Source: Rhodoblastus sp963704565 (GTDB lineage Bacteria; Pseudomonadota; Alphaproteobacteria; Rhizobiales; Beijerinckiaceae). From it: a stretch of 64,000 nt of DNA. The stretch lies in the NCBI GenBank assembly GCA_963704565.1, contig OY969917.1:620001-684000 (forward strand). The letters run 5' to 3'. The translations under genes were made by a program, and so were the position numbers. Of this stretch, positions 51,601-60,479 are shown one piece after another. Numbering within the stretch: the first letter of the stretch is position 1; each line of letters starts with the position of its first letter. The notes under the pieces are model-generated. The model searched no databases. It was given only the letters and a program-made list of their open reading frames with translations, and was not told where the DNA came from.

Positions 51601-53062
51601 CCTCGTGCTTGCGCTGGGGATCGGCGCCGCTCACGCCGCGCCGGACGCAGCCGCGCTCTACCAGACTCATTGCGCCTCCTGTCATGGAAGCGACCGTTTC
51701 GGCGCGACCGGCCCGGCGTTGCTGCCCGACAATCTCGGCCGGCTCGGCAAGCGGGGCGCGGAAGCCGTCATAGGCGAGGGGCGCGCGGGCACAAAAATGC
51801 GGGGTTTCAGGGCCGTTCTCGACGAACAATCGATCAAGGCCTTGGCCGCTTACGTCAATGCGCCGCCGCCGACGGCGCCGGTCTGGGGGCGCGCGCAGAT
51901 CGAAGCCTCGCGCGTGCTCACCCCCGATTTGTCGGCCGCCAAGCCGGTCTTTTCCGCCGATCCGCTCAATCTCTTTGTCGTGGTCGAGGGCGGCGACCAT
52001 CATGTCTCCATCGTCGATGGCGACAGCTTCACGCCGATCTATCGTTTTCCCAGCCGCTTCGCTTTGCATGGCGGGCCGAAATTCACGCCCGACGGCCGCT
52101 ATGTCTTCTTTTCCTCGCGTGACGGCTGGGTGACGAAATTCGATCTCTGGACCTTGAAGGTCACTGCGGAAATCCGAGCCGGGCTCAATAGCCGCAACAT
52201 CGCGCTCTCCAGGGACGGCCGCCATGTCGCGGTCGCCAATTACCTGCCCGACACTTTGGTGATCCTGTCCGCCGCCGATCTGAGCGTCGAAAAAATCTTC
52301 GATGTCGCCGATAGCAACGGCAAGGCCTCGCGCGTCTCGGCGGTCTATCAGGCGCCGCCGCGCGATTCCTTCGTCGTCGCGCTGAAGGACACGCCGGAAA
52401 TCTGGGAGATTTCGACCGCCGCGCAACCCGATCCGTTCTCGCTGCGGCGCATTGCGCTGACGACGCCGCTCGACGATTTCTTTTTCGATCCTTCCTATCG
52501 CCATGTGCTCGGCGCGCATCAGGACGGAAACAGAGCGATCGTCGTCGATCTCGATTCGGGGCGGGAAGTCGCGACCTTGCCGCTGGCGGGCATGCCGCAC
52601 CTGGGCTCCGGCATTTCCTGGATGCGCGACGGCCATCTGGTGATGGCGACGCCGCACCTGAAGGATGGCAAGATCAGCGTCATCGACACGACAAACTGGA
52701 AGGTCATCGCCGAAATTCCCACGCCGGGGCCGGGCTATTTCCTGCGCAGCCACGACAACACGCCTTACGCCTGGGCCGATTCCTCGTTGTCGCCGCAACA
52801 CAGGGACGAAATTTCGATCATCGACAAGCAGAGCCTGAAGGTGGTGCGAACGCTGAAACCCGCGCCGGGAAAAATGACCGCACATGTCGAATTCGATCGG
52901 TCCGGCAAGCATGCGCTGGTCAGCGTGATGGAGAAAAACGGCGCCGTGATCGTCTATGACGCCGCGACCTTTCAGGAGATCAAGCGCCTGCCGATGGCGA
53001 AGCCGATCGGCAAATATAACGTCTACAACAAGATCACATTTTCCGAAGGCACGAGCCATTGA
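51581..53062 (+). CDS. nirN: cytochrome NirN, heme d1 dehydrogenase
   Basis: 493 residues. Signal peptide (1-19); heme c motif C31-A-S-C-H35-G; then a d1-binding propeller (HHVSIVDGDSFTPIYRFPSR; SPQHRDEISIIDKQSLKVVR; HVEFDRSGKHALVSVMEKNG). Related to NirS; oxidises dihydro-heme d1 to heme d1. Last gene of the nir operon. Confidence 0.92.
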   Translation: MKLFAASLVLALGIGAAHAAPDAAALYQTHCASCHGSDRFGATGPALLPDNLGRLGKRGAEAVIGEGRAGTKMRGFRAVLDEQSIKALAAYVNAPPPTAPVWGRAQIEASRVLTPDLSAAKPVFSADPLNLFVVVEGGDHHVSIVDGDSFTPIYRFPSRFALHGGPKFTPDGRYVFFSSRDGWVTKFDLWTLKVTAEIRAGLNSRNIALSRDGRHVAVANYLPDTLVILSAADLSVEKIFDVADSNGKASRVSAVYQAPPRDSFVVALKDTPEIWEISTAAQPDPFSLRRIALTTPLDDFFFDPSYRHVLGAHQDGNRAIVVDLDSGREVATLPLAGMPHLGSGISWMRDGHLVMATPHLKDGKISVIDTTNWKVIAEIPTPGPGYFLRSHDNTPYAWADSSLSPQHRDEISIIDKQSLKVVRTLKPAPGKMTAHVEFDRSGKHALVSVMEKNGAVIVYDAATFQEIKRLPMAKPIGKYNVYNKITFSEGTSH

Positions 53063-53067
53063 GCGGG

Positions 53068-53763
53068 TTAATCGTCGCCCGTCGGGCGGGCTGCGAATTC
53101 CGCCAGTTTCTCGATATTCCCGATATGGACATTGTCGCGCGCGACGGTGACGCCGACACCACGCAGACGCGCGAGCGCGCGCGAAAAACTTTCCGGCTGC
53201 ATGCCAAGACGATTGGCGATCAGGGACTTTTCGTATGGCAGCGCGATATCGGCCGGGCCGGAAACAGCCGAAATCTGATCCAGCAGGAAATCGGCGATGC
53301 GCTGTGGCGCCGATTGCGCCTTGAGCTGCTCGATCTGCTCGACAAGCTGTTTCAGATGGATGGAGGCGGCGGCCAGCATGTCGAAGGCAAGCTGGGGCTG
53401 CTTGAGGATGGCCTGGCGCAAAATGGCCCCTTCGACGCGCAGGACGCGCGCCGGCGAGATGGTCTCGGCCGAGGCCGGATAACGTCCGCCGAGAAACATG
53501 GCGGCTTCCGCGAAGGTCTGGCCGGCGGTAAAGATCGCAACGACAATTTCGCCGCCGTCTTCGCGCTCCCGAAACAGCTTCACCCAGCCTTCGCAAATGA
53601 AATAGAAGGCGTCCGCCGGATCGTCCTGCTGAAAGATGCGTTCGCCGCGGTCGTATCGGCGAGCGGTGCGGCCCCCGATCAAGGAGCGAAGAATATCAGG
53701 CCCCATCGCCCGGAAAAGAGGCGCGCGGCTCAGGATCGTCCAGTCGTCGGTCGTCATCATCAT
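53068..53763 (-). CDS. Crp/Fnr-family regulator (Dnr/NnrR type)
   Basis: 231 residues. Cyclic-nucleotide-like sensor domain (ARRYDRGERIFQQDDPADAF; FTAGQTFAEAAMFLGGRYPA), dimer helix (IHLKQLVEQIEQLKAQSAPQ) and C-terminal HTH (LPYEKSLIANRLGMQPESFS, RALARLRGVGV). It lacks the N-terminal Cys set of FNR, so NO/heme sensing as in Dnr/NnrR is likely. Convergent with nirN, five bases apart. Probably controls nir and nor through the boxes noted. Confidence 0.85.
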   Translation of the reverse strand: MMMTTDDWTILSRAPLFRAMGPDILRSLIGGRTARRYDRGERIFQQDDPADAFYFICEGWVKLFREREDGGEIVVAIFTAGQTFAEAAMFLGGRYPASAETISPARVLRVEGAILRQAILKQPQLAFDMLAAASIHLKQLVEQIEQLKAQSAPQRIADFLLDQISAVSGPADIALPYEKSLIANRLGMQPESFSRALARLRGVGVTVARDNVHIGNIEKLAEFAARPTGDD

Positions 53764-53878
53764 GTTTCATCTTAGGCAATGCGCCGGGCAACGCCAACCT
53801 TCGACAAAAATGACGCCGAGCCGCGTAAAAAATCCTTGTCCGACCGCACGGATCCGCACGGTTGTCGTTTTTCGGGGA

Positions 53879-55825
53879 TTATCCGACGATATTCCGATAG
53901 ATGGCTGGCAAAGCGGCGATCAGCTTTTCGGGCTTCGAAACGATGGCGAAGCCGGCAGGCCCGAACAGATGCGGCAGGTAGAAACGCGCCTGCGCGTCGA
54001 TGGCGACACAAAAGACCGCCTGGCCGCGCCGGCGCGCCTCCATCGCCGCGCGGCGGGTGTCCTCGATCCCGAAACGGCCTTCGTAATGATCGAGATCGTT
54101 GGGCTTTCCGTCGGTGATGACCAGCAGCAGATTGCGCGCGTTCGGGCGCTCGCCGAGCCGAAACGAGACGTGACGCAAAGCCGCGCCGAGCCGGGTGTAA
54201 AAGCCGGGCTTCAGCGCCGCGATGCGCGAATCCACTTGTCTGCCGAACGGCTCTTCAAAACTCTTGCAGACGTCGACGAAGACGCGCTCCTTGCGTAGCG
54301 ACGAGAAGGCGTAAAGGCCAACGTCGTCGCCGCACGTCTGTAATCCATGCGCCAGGGCGATCAGCGCCTCCCGCGCCACCGCGATGACGGGGCGGCCTTC
54401 GACCGCGCTTTCGGTCGAGCGCGAGCAATCGAACAGCACCGCGACGGCGAGGTCGCGCTCCTCGTTGCGCGCGTCGCGATAGAGCCGCTCGCTCGCCGCG
54501 CCGCCGGCGCGGCGGTCGGAGGCGGCGCGCACGCAGGCGTCGAGATCGATCTCGACGCCCTCCATCTGCCGCGACAGCCATTTGCGGCGCGGCCGCAAAG
54601 CCTCGAATCGCCGGCGCACAGTCTCGATGCGCCGGCGCGCCGCGGCGTCAAGCTTCAGGCCGTCCGCCAATTCGGGGGCGACATGCTCCAGCACCCGCGC
54701 CTGATCGGGGATCAAAGCCGCCCGTTTCCAGTCCCATTCGGGATAGACGAACTTGCCGGAGAGTTTTTCGCGGTCGCCATCCTCCGGCGCGAGGTCGAGG
54801 TCGAATTTTAGGCGGGTCTTCGGCTTTTTATGGTGTTGCGCGAGGTCGATCCGATCGGCGTCGGCGGCGGGCTTGCGGGCGTTTTCCTCGTCGTCGTCAT
54901 CGACGTCGCGGTTGAGGTTGAGGAAGTCGCCGAAGGACAGGATCGCCTCGAAACGATGGAGAATGAGCGAATCCTTGCGCTCGGCCTGGTCGCTTTTCTG
55001 GCGCTGGGCCTTCATCGTCTGTTCCGCCCCGTCGCTCGCGCCTTCTCCCGGCTCCGGCGCTTCATCGCCGCGCCGCCGGCCGCCGCTTTGCGACGGAATC
55101 CGCTCGCCCCAAAGCAGCACCGGGCGAAACGCCTTGTAGCCGGCAGGCGCCGCGAGCGTGGCGAGGGAATCCTCTTCTCCGGCGAGGGCGCGTTGCAAGG
55201 GCGTGTCGATGCGCAATGGCGCCCGCGCGAGGCGGGCGCGAATCCAATCCTCGATTTCCTTTTCGCGCGGTGGTTCGTCGAAGGCGGGCCTCGCCGCCAG
55301 CGTCGCCGCATAAAGCGCGTCGCGGATCGGCGCGAGGCCGGGAAACAGGACGATGGCTCGCTCGCTGTCGGCATGGGCGCGGCGCAGGCGGACCACGTCG
55401 CGGCGCAAAGGATCGGCGGGCGCCTCTTGCGCTGGCTTGGCCGCGACAGCCAAAGCCGCGAGCCAGAGGAAAAATTTGCGGTTGAGATCGGCGTCGGGGA
55501 AATGGTCGATTTTCTGCGGCAGGAACAAGGTCGAGCCGTCAAAACGCGCGGCTTTCACCCGTTCGGCCTCGCGCGCGAGGCGGCGGCGCCATGAGCGGCG
55601 GTGCGTGGAGGTCTCCTCGCCCGCCGCCTTGATCTCGACGCCCGGTTCGCCGCCGAGGCCGCGAAACAGCACGCCCAGGGCGCCCTTGACCGCCGCCAGT
55701 TCGACCGCCGCTTCGGGGAAGGCGGGCTCGGCGTCGAGCTTTTCGACGAGGCGGTCCCACAACCCGCCGACCGCCTCTTCCGGCTCCCAGAATTTGCTGG
55801 CGATGAGCGTGCGCCACAGCGACAT
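53879..55825 (-). CDS. norD: nitric oxide reductase activation protein NorD
   Basis: 648 residues. Long variable N-terminal and charged middle region (acidic run DVDDDDEENARKPAADADRI); C-terminal von Willebrand A domain with a MIDAS motif (AVLFDCSRSTES), LLLVITDGKPNDLDHYEGRF and VFCVAIDAQARFYLPHLFGP. Works with the MoxR-type ATPase NorQ to mature NorBC, probably inserting non-heme iron. Follows norQ by a few bases. Confidence 0.9.
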   Translation of the reverse strand: MSLWRTLIASKFWEPEEAVGGLWDRLVEKLDAEPAFPEAAVELAAVKGALGVLFRGLGGEPGVEIKAAGEETSTHRRSWRRRLAREAERVKAARFDGSTLFLPQKIDHFPDADLNRKFFLWLAALAVAAKPAQEAPADPLRRDVVRLRRAHADSERAIVLFPGLAPIRDALYAATLAARPAFDEPPREKEIEDWIRARLARAPLRIDTPLQRALAGEEDSLATLAAPAGYKAFRPVLLWGERIPSQSGGRRRGDEAPEPGEGASDGAEQTMKAQRQKSDQAERKDSLILHRFEAILSFGDFLNLNRDVDDDDEENARKPAADADRIDLAQHHKKPKTRLKFDLDLAPEDGDREKLSGKFVYPEWDWKRAALIPDQARVLEHVAPELADGLKLDAAARRRIETVRRRFEALRPRRKWLSRQMEGVEIDLDACVRAASDRRAGGAASERLYRDARNEERDLAVAVLFDCSRSTESAVEGRPVIAVAREALIALAHGLQTCGDDVGLYAFSSLRKERVFVDVCKSFEEPFGRQVDSRIAALKPGFYTRLGAALRHVSFRLGERPNARNLLLVITDGKPNDLDHYEGRFGIEDTRRAAMEARRRGQAVFCVAIDAQARFYLPHLFGPAGFAIVSKPEKLIAALPAIYRNIVG

Positions 55826-55828
55826 TTT

Positions 55829-56641
55829 TTAGCCGAGCGTCACTTGGACGAGATCGAGCAGGCCCTTTTTCACGTCGAGATCGTCGGTGAGCGGCTCGAT
55901 CAGAGCGGATTCGATCGCCTCGTTGCGCTTCATGCCATCGGCGATGAGATGGGCGCAGGCGACCAGCAGGCGGGTCGAGGCGCCTTCCTCCAGATCCTGG
56001 CCTTTCAGGGCGCGCAGCCGGCCGGCGAGACGGACCAGGGTCTTGCAGGTCTCGGCGTCGAGCCCGCTTTCGCGCGCGACGATGGCCGCTTCCGCCTCGG
56101 GCTTCGGATAGTCGAAGGACAGCGCGACAAAACGTTGGCGGGTCGAGGGTTTCAGGCTTTTCAGCACCGACTGGTAGCCGGGGTTGTAGGAGATCACCAG
56201 CATGAAATCGTCGGGCGCGTGCAGCGTCTCGCCGGTGCGGTCGAGCGGCAGGATACGGCGGTCGTCGGTGAGCGGATGGAGCACCACGGTCACGTCCTTG
56301 CGCGCCTCCACCACCTCGTCGAGATAGCAGAGTCCGCCGCGTCGCACCGCGCGGGTGAGCGGGCCGTCGGTCCAGACCGTCTCGTTGTTCTTGATGAGAT
56401 AGCGGCCGGTGAGATCGGCGGCGGTCAGATCGTCGTGACAGGCGATCGTGTCCAGTTCCAGGCCAAGTTTCGCTGCCATATGGGCGACGAAGCGCGTCTT
56501 GCCGCAGCCGGTCGGACCCTTGAGCAGGACCGGGAGGCGGCGTCGGAACGCCGCCTCGAAGATTGCGCATTCATTGCCCTGCGGCTGGTAGAAGGGAATC
56601 TGCTCCCCTTCTACTCCGGAAGCGATGGCCGCAAGGCTCAT
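55829..56641 (-). CDS. norQ: MoxR-type AAA+ ATPase NorQ
   Basis: 270 residues. Walker A GPTGCGKT at 42-49, Walker B in GGLCYLDEVVEARKDVTVVL, sensor region DDFMLVISYNPGYQSVLKSL and the Arg finger SLKPSTRQRFV. ATG 56641 with AAAGGAAA; the upstream extension is not coding. Partner of NorD in activating nitric oxide reductase. Confidence 0.93.
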   Translation of the reverse strand: MSLAAIASGVEGEQIPFYQPQGNECAIFEAAFRRRLPVLLKGPTGCGKTRFVAHMAAKLGLELDTIACHDDLTAADLTGRYLIKNNETVWTDGPLTRAVRRGGLCYLDEVVEARKDVTVVLHPLTDDRRILPLDRTGETLHAPDDFMLVISYNPGYQSVLKSLKPSTRQRFVALSFDYPKPEAEAAIVARESGLDAETCKTLVRLAGRLRALKGQDLEEGASTRLLVACAHLIADGMKRNEAIESALIEPLTDDLDVKKGLLDLVQVTLG

Positions 56642-56684
56642 GGCTTTTCCTTTCTTGTCGGGCGTCGTCGGCGTGAAAGCCCGA

Positions 56685-58043
56685 TCACTCCGCCGGAGCG
56701 CCGGCGGCGTGACCCGGTTCGATCGCCTCATGTTCGAGCGGCACGAGGATCGAGAAGATGAACAGGAAGGCGCCGACGACCGTCACGACCCCCGCGCCGA
56801 GGCGCATGTCGAAGAACAGGCCGAGCTGGTCGGCGGCGTCCATGAAGCTGATCCCCATGACCCGGGTCAGGTGGGTTTGCAGCACGCCGGCGAAGGTGAG
56901 CACCACCGTCATGAACACCACGCCCGCCGACAGGATCCAGAAGCTGAGCATGTTCAGCACCTGGTTATAGGGGGCGCGATTGAGCAATTGCGGGAAGGCG
57001 TAGGTCATCATCGCCAGATTGATGCAGACATAGGCGCCGTAGAAAGCCAGATGGCCATGCGCCGCCGTCACCTGCGTGCCGTGGGTATAGAAATTCACGC
57101 CATGCAGGGTGTGCAGGAAGCCCCATACGCCGGCGCCGAAGAAGGCCAGCACCGAACAGCCGAGCGACCACAGCATCGCCGCCTTGTTCGGATGGTCGCG
57201 GCGGCCCTTCCACACCATGCTGAAGGTGAACAGCAGCATGCCGAAGAAGGGAATGACTTCGAGCGACGAGAAGACCGAACCGATCCACTGCCAATAGCCC
57301 GGCGTGCCGATCCAGTAATAATGGTGCCCGGTGCCTAAGATTCCGGTGAACAAGGAGGTCGCGACGATGACATAGAGCCATTTCTCGATCACTTCGCGAT
57401 CGACGCCGGTGAGCTTGAGCATCAGGAAAGCCAGAATCGAGGCCATCACCAGCTCCCACACCGCCTCCACCCAGAGGTGGACGACATACCACCAGAACAT
57501 CTTGTCTTCCGACAGATTGCCCGGGTTATAGAGCGAGAACAGGAAGAAGATGGCGATGCCCCACAGGCCGAACAACAACACATTGGTGATCGCCGTCTTG
57601 CGCCCCTGCAAAACGGTCATGCTGACGTTGAACAGGAAGATCAGGGCGGCCACGATGATGCCGAGCTTCACCCATAGAGGCTGTTCGAGATAGGAGCGCG
57701 CATCGGCGGCGACGTGGTGGAAGAGATAGCCGACGACCGCCGCCAGGGCGCCAAGGAAGAAGATGGCGAACTGGACATAGGCGAGGGTCGGCGAATAGAT
57801 CTCGCGCTCCGCCTCCTCGGGAATGAGATAATAGGCGCAGCCGAAAAAGCCGAGCAGCAGCCAGACCACCAGGGCGTTGGTGTGGATCATGCGCACTTCG
57901 TTGAAGGGCATGATATCGACGGGAATGAGATTCGGCGCGACATAGATCAGGCCGCCGATGAGGCCGAAGATCATCTGAACGGCGAAGATGAGCAGGGCGC
58001 CAAGCCAATAGGTCTTGGCGATGCTTTGGCTGTGATATTGCAT
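56685..58043 (-). CDS. norB: nitric oxide reductase subunit B
   Basis: 452 residues, 12 membrane helices, heme-copper oxidase superfamily. Conserved: RMIHTNALVVWLLLGFFGCA, YVVHLWVEAVWELVMAS (His ligand and Glu), GTGHHYYWIGTPGYW (two His) and THGTQVTAAHGHLAFYGAYV (heme His). Reduces 2 NO to N2O with NorC. ~36 bp downstream of norC in the same operon. Confidence 0.95.
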   Translation of the reverse strand: MQYHSQSIAKTYWLGALLIFAVQMIFGLIGGLIYVAPNLIPVDIMPFNEVRMIHTNALVVWLLLGFFGCAYYLIPEEAEREIYSPTLAYVQFAIFFLGALAAVVGYLFHHVAADARSYLEQPLWVKLGIIVAALIFLFNVSMTVLQGRKTAITNVLLFGLWGIAIFFLFSLYNPGNLSEDKMFWWYVVHLWVEAVWELVMASILAFLMLKLTGVDREVIEKWLYVIVATSLFTGILGTGHHYYWIGTPGYWQWIGSVFSSLEVIPFFGMLLFTFSMVWKGRRDHPNKAAMLWSLGCSVLAFFGAGVWGFLHTLHGVNFYTHGTQVTAAHGHLAFYGAYVCINLAMMTYAFPQLLNRAPYNQVLNMLSFWILSAGVVFMTVVLTFAGVLQTHLTRVMGISFMDAADQLGLFFDMRLGAGVVTVVGAFLFIFSILVPLEHEAIEPGHAAGAPAE

Positions 58044-58079
58044 TAAATCCTCCGCGTCACTGGATCAGTTGGTCCGCGA

Positions 58080-58538
58080 TCAGTTGGTTTTGGACGGCCG
58101 CGGCGGCCACCCTTGGGTGTTGGTCCGGCTGGCCCAGGCGAGGAAGTCGGCGAGATCGTCGAGCTGCGCGTCGCTCAGGTTGAACTGCGGCATCTGGCGG
58201 CGGCCCGCTATGCCGGTGGGTTGCGCCTTCATCCAGTTCTTGATCGTTTCGCGCGCGCCGGCGGGATCCTTGTCGCCGCCCCAGCGTTTGAAAACGTCGC
58301 CAAGCTCGGGCGCGAAACGGGCGCCTTCGCCATAGATGGTGTGGCAGTCGAAACAGGCGTGGCTTTCCCAGATCCGCTTGCCGCGCACGACGGAATCGGT
58401 GAGATGGGCCTGGTCGGTTCCCTTGGTCAGGATGTAGTGGCGGCTTTGCGCCGTCAGCCCGACGAAGATGATGAAGAAGAACAGCGATCCGCCGTAGAAT
58501 ATGTTTCGGGCCGTGGATTTGGTGAGAACTTCGCTCAT
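58080..58538 (-). CDS. norC: nitric oxide reductase subunit C
   Basis: 152 residues: N-terminal membrane anchor (IFYGGSLFFFIIFVGLTAQS), heme c motif C62-F-D-C-H66-TIYGEG, and Met ligand region RRQMPQFNLSDAQLDDLADF. Electron entry subunit of NorBC. First gene of norCBQD, behind an FNR-like box. Confidence 0.95.
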   Translation of the reverse strand: MSEVLTKSTARNIFYGGSLFFFIIFVGLTAQSRHYILTKGTDQAHLTDSVVRGKRIWESHACFDCHTIYGEGARFAPELGDVFKRWGGDKDPAGARETIKNWMKAQPTGIAGRRQMPQFNLSDAQLDDLADFLAWASRTNTQGWPPRPSKTN

Positions 58539-58596
58539 TCCGTCGCTCCCCGCGAGATGGATTGGCGGAGGCTAGAACGAAGCGCGGGCGGGGCTC

Positions 58597-58610
58597 TTAA
58601 CAAAAATCAA
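58597..58610 (-). promoter_or_regulatory. FNR/NNR-type box before norC
   Basis: Minus strand TTGATTTTTGTTAA (TTGAT-N4-GTTAA), about 60 bp upstream of the norC start. One arm matches the FNR half-site exactly. Confidence 0.55.
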
Positions 58611-58633
58611 ACGGCTGCTTCCGAACGATGTTG

Positions 58634-58909
58634 TTATTGCGGAGTCGCAAAGAGCAGGAAGGATGCGGCGACCAGCAGCAAGGTGACGGCCGCAGCGGTC
58701 GTGAAGCCGAACAGGGCGCCGGGCGCGACGCGAAGCCCGAGATAGGTCCGCAGAACCAGATTCGCCTTCAGGGTTGCGGCGGCCGCGACGACGCCGATCA
58801 TCGCCGCGCCGAGCCTTGAGGCGTGGGCGACATCGGCGGCAAAGGCCAAAGTCAGCGAAAGCGCCATCAGCAAAGCCCAGACGATCAGAATCTCACGCGG
58901 CTTCGCCAT
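58634..58909 (-). CDS. norF: NorF-like membrane protein
   Basis: 91 residues, three hydrophobic helices (IVWALLMALSLTLAFAADVA; AAMIGVVAAAATLKANLVLR; AAAVTLLLVAASFLLFATP). Resembles small cytochrome-oxidase subunit IV/NorF proteins encoded with NorE. Start follows the norE stop by three bases. Needed for full nitric oxide reductase activity in some denitrifiers; exact role unknown. Confidence 0.75.
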   Translation of the reverse strand: MAKPREILIVWALLMALSLTLAFAADVAHASRLGAAMIGVVAAAATLKANLVLRTYLGLRVAPGALFGFTTAAAVTLLLVAASFLLFATPQ

Positions 58910-58912
58910 CGC

Positions 58913-59491
58913 TCACCTCAGAAGGTAGAAACTGGGAAAGACCAGAATCCAGACCAGATCGACCATGTGCCAGAAGGCGGTTCCGGTCTCGACATTCTCC
59001 GGCGAATCGAAAAAAGCCACGAGCGCGAGGATCGCGAGGCCCAGCACGACATGCAGGGCGTGGAAGCCGGTGACGAGGAAATAGAGGGTGAAAAAGGGGC
59101 TCGAATCGAGATCGTGTCCAGCGGCGAGTTCGACGCCATATTCGCGCGCCTTGACGACGAGAAAGACCAGGCCCAAGGCCGCCGCCAGACCCAGCCACAA
59201 GCGCGCCGCCCCGCGCCGGCCTTCATGCGCCGCGACATTGGCCAGCGCCGCGAACAGGCCGCTGGTCAGCAATACGGTGGTGTTGATCAGGCCGGCGAGG
59301 CGGCTCAACTGATCCTGATCGGCGGCGAATCCGGCGGGATCGCGGGCGCGGGCGCCGGCATAGCCGATCAGCGCCGCGCCGAACACTGCAAGCTCAGAGC
59401 CGATCAGCACCCACATCAGCGGATTACCGGGCAAAGCCGAAAGCGGCCCCCAATCATCCTTACGTGTCGCGCCTGTCTCGGCCAGTGTCAT
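58913..59491 (-). CDS. norE: NorE, cytochrome oxidase subunit III-like
   Basis: 192 residues with five helices and the subunit-III pattern: GNPLMWVLIGSELAVFGAAL, INTTVLLTSGLFAALANVA, LYFLVTGFHALHVVLGLAIL, TAFWHMVDLVWILVFPSFYL. The GFHALHV and HMVDLVW blocks are characteristic. Short members of this family near nor genes are NorE. Co-transcribed with norF. Confidence 0.88.
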   Translation of the reverse strand: MTLAETGATRKDDWGPLSALPGNPLMWVLIGSELAVFGAALIGYAGARARDPAGFAADQDQLSRLAGLINTTVLLTSGLFAALANVAAHEGRRGAARLWLGLAAALGLVFLVVKAREYGVELAAGHDLDSSPFFTLYFLVTGFHALHVVLGLAILALVAFFDSPENVETGTAFWHMVDLVWILVFPSFYLLR

Positions 59492-59572
59492 GAGCGTTCT
59501 CCATGGCGCCCTCCATGCATCGCCGGGGAGAAAATGACGTTGTCGCGACGCAAAGACGCCGCGGGTCTTTGG

Positions 59573-60274
59573 TCACGATGACGGATCGTCGATCAGCGGG
59601 TCGGGTTTGGCGAGTTGTTCCAGCGCCGCGGGGTCGGCGATCTCGACCTGGGAGCCTTTGACCCTGACGCCGAAGCGCGCGAGCGTGGCGAAGCCGCGCG
59701 AGAGGTTTTCGGGCGCCATGCCAAGCTGAGCCGCAAGCACTTTCTTGTCGAATGGAATGACGAGGCGATGCGCCGAGCCGGTTTCCCGGTCACGCCGCGC
59801 CAGCCAATTGGCGAGTCGCTCCAGGCCGGTCCGCAGCTTCTGGTTTTTCAAATCCTTGGTGACGTAGCGATAGGCGATCGCCAGTTCGACGGCGATGCGC
59901 GTGGCGAAGGCGGCGTCCTCGGGCAGCGCCTTGCGCACCGAAGCGGCGGGCAGCATGAGAATGCGCGCCGGCTCGATGACGCGCGCCGATTTGAGATGGG
60001 GACGGTCGAGCACCACCGCGGCCGCGATGAAGCTGTTGGGCGGGCCGATGACCTCGATCGTGGTTTCGCGGTCGCGATAACGGGCGTAAAGCTCGACGGT
60101 GCCGCTGACGACGACATGCAGGAAATCCGGCGTCTCGCCCTCCTTCGCGAGGTCGATTCGCTCGGGGAATTTGTGCAGGAAGGCGGCCTCCAGAAGCGTC
60201 GCGACCGTCTCGGGCCGGCAGCCCGAAAAAATCTGCAAACGCGAAGCTTCCTCATATTGCTCCCGAGACAGCAT
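59573..60274 (-). CDS. second Crp/Fnr-family regulator
   Basis: 233 residues from ATG 60274 (GGGAGAAGCCGTG before it); an upstream ATG at 60325 would add 17 residues. Sensor domain (HKFPERIDLAKEGETPDFLH; VVVSGTVELYARYRDRETT), dimer helix and HTH (IPFDKKVLAAQLGMAPENLS, RGFATLARFGVRV). No FNR-type Cys cluster. Similar in kind to the regulator at 53068. Divergent from narK; two boxes lie between them, so it probably controls nitrate respiration and itself. Confidence 0.83.
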   Translation of the reverse strand: MLSREQYEEASRLQIFSGCRPETVATLLEAAFLHKFPERIDLAKEGETPDFLHVVVSGTVELYARYRDRETTIEVIGPPNSFIAAAVVLDRPHLKSARVIEPARILMLPAASVRKALPEDAAFATRIAVELAIAYRYVTKDLKNQKLRTGLERLANWLARRDRETGSAHRLVIPFDKKVLAAQLGMAPENLSRGFATLARFGVRVKGSQVEIADPAALEQLAKPDPLIDDPSS

Positions 60275-60361
60275 CACGGCTTCTCCCGCCGACCTGCGTC
60301 GCAAACGACAATGCGGATTTGACATCCGCATCCTTTTTAAAAGCGTATCTCAGTTCGCTGA

Positions 60362-60375
60362 TTGATTTTTATCAA
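60362..60375 (+). promoter_or_regulatory. FNR box (consensus) between regulator and narK
   Basis: TTGATTTTTATCAA, a perfect TTGAT-N4-ATCAA site 105 bp before narK and 88 bp before the regulator start. Confidence 0.75.
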
Positions 60376-60410
60376 ATGAATTCTTGTTTCTTTGCGTGTC
60401 GCCAAATTCC

Positions 60411-60424
60411 TTGACCATTGTCAA
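60411..60424 (+). promoter_or_regulatory. NNR/Dnr-type box before narK
   Basis: TTGACCATTGTCAA, perfect inverted TTGAC-N4-GTCAA, 56 bp before narK. With the FNR box 49 bp upstream, it suggests dual control by two regulators. Confidence 0.75.
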
Positions 60425-60479
60425 AGAGCCGCAGCGACGTTTTGGGTCAATTCCTGCGCCGTAAGCCACAATAAAACGG

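Noticed and set aside
49753..53596. Long minus-strand frames opposite nirH, nirJ and nirN
   Set aside because: The heme d1 genes on the plus strand are unambiguous; these frames are antisense artefacts.
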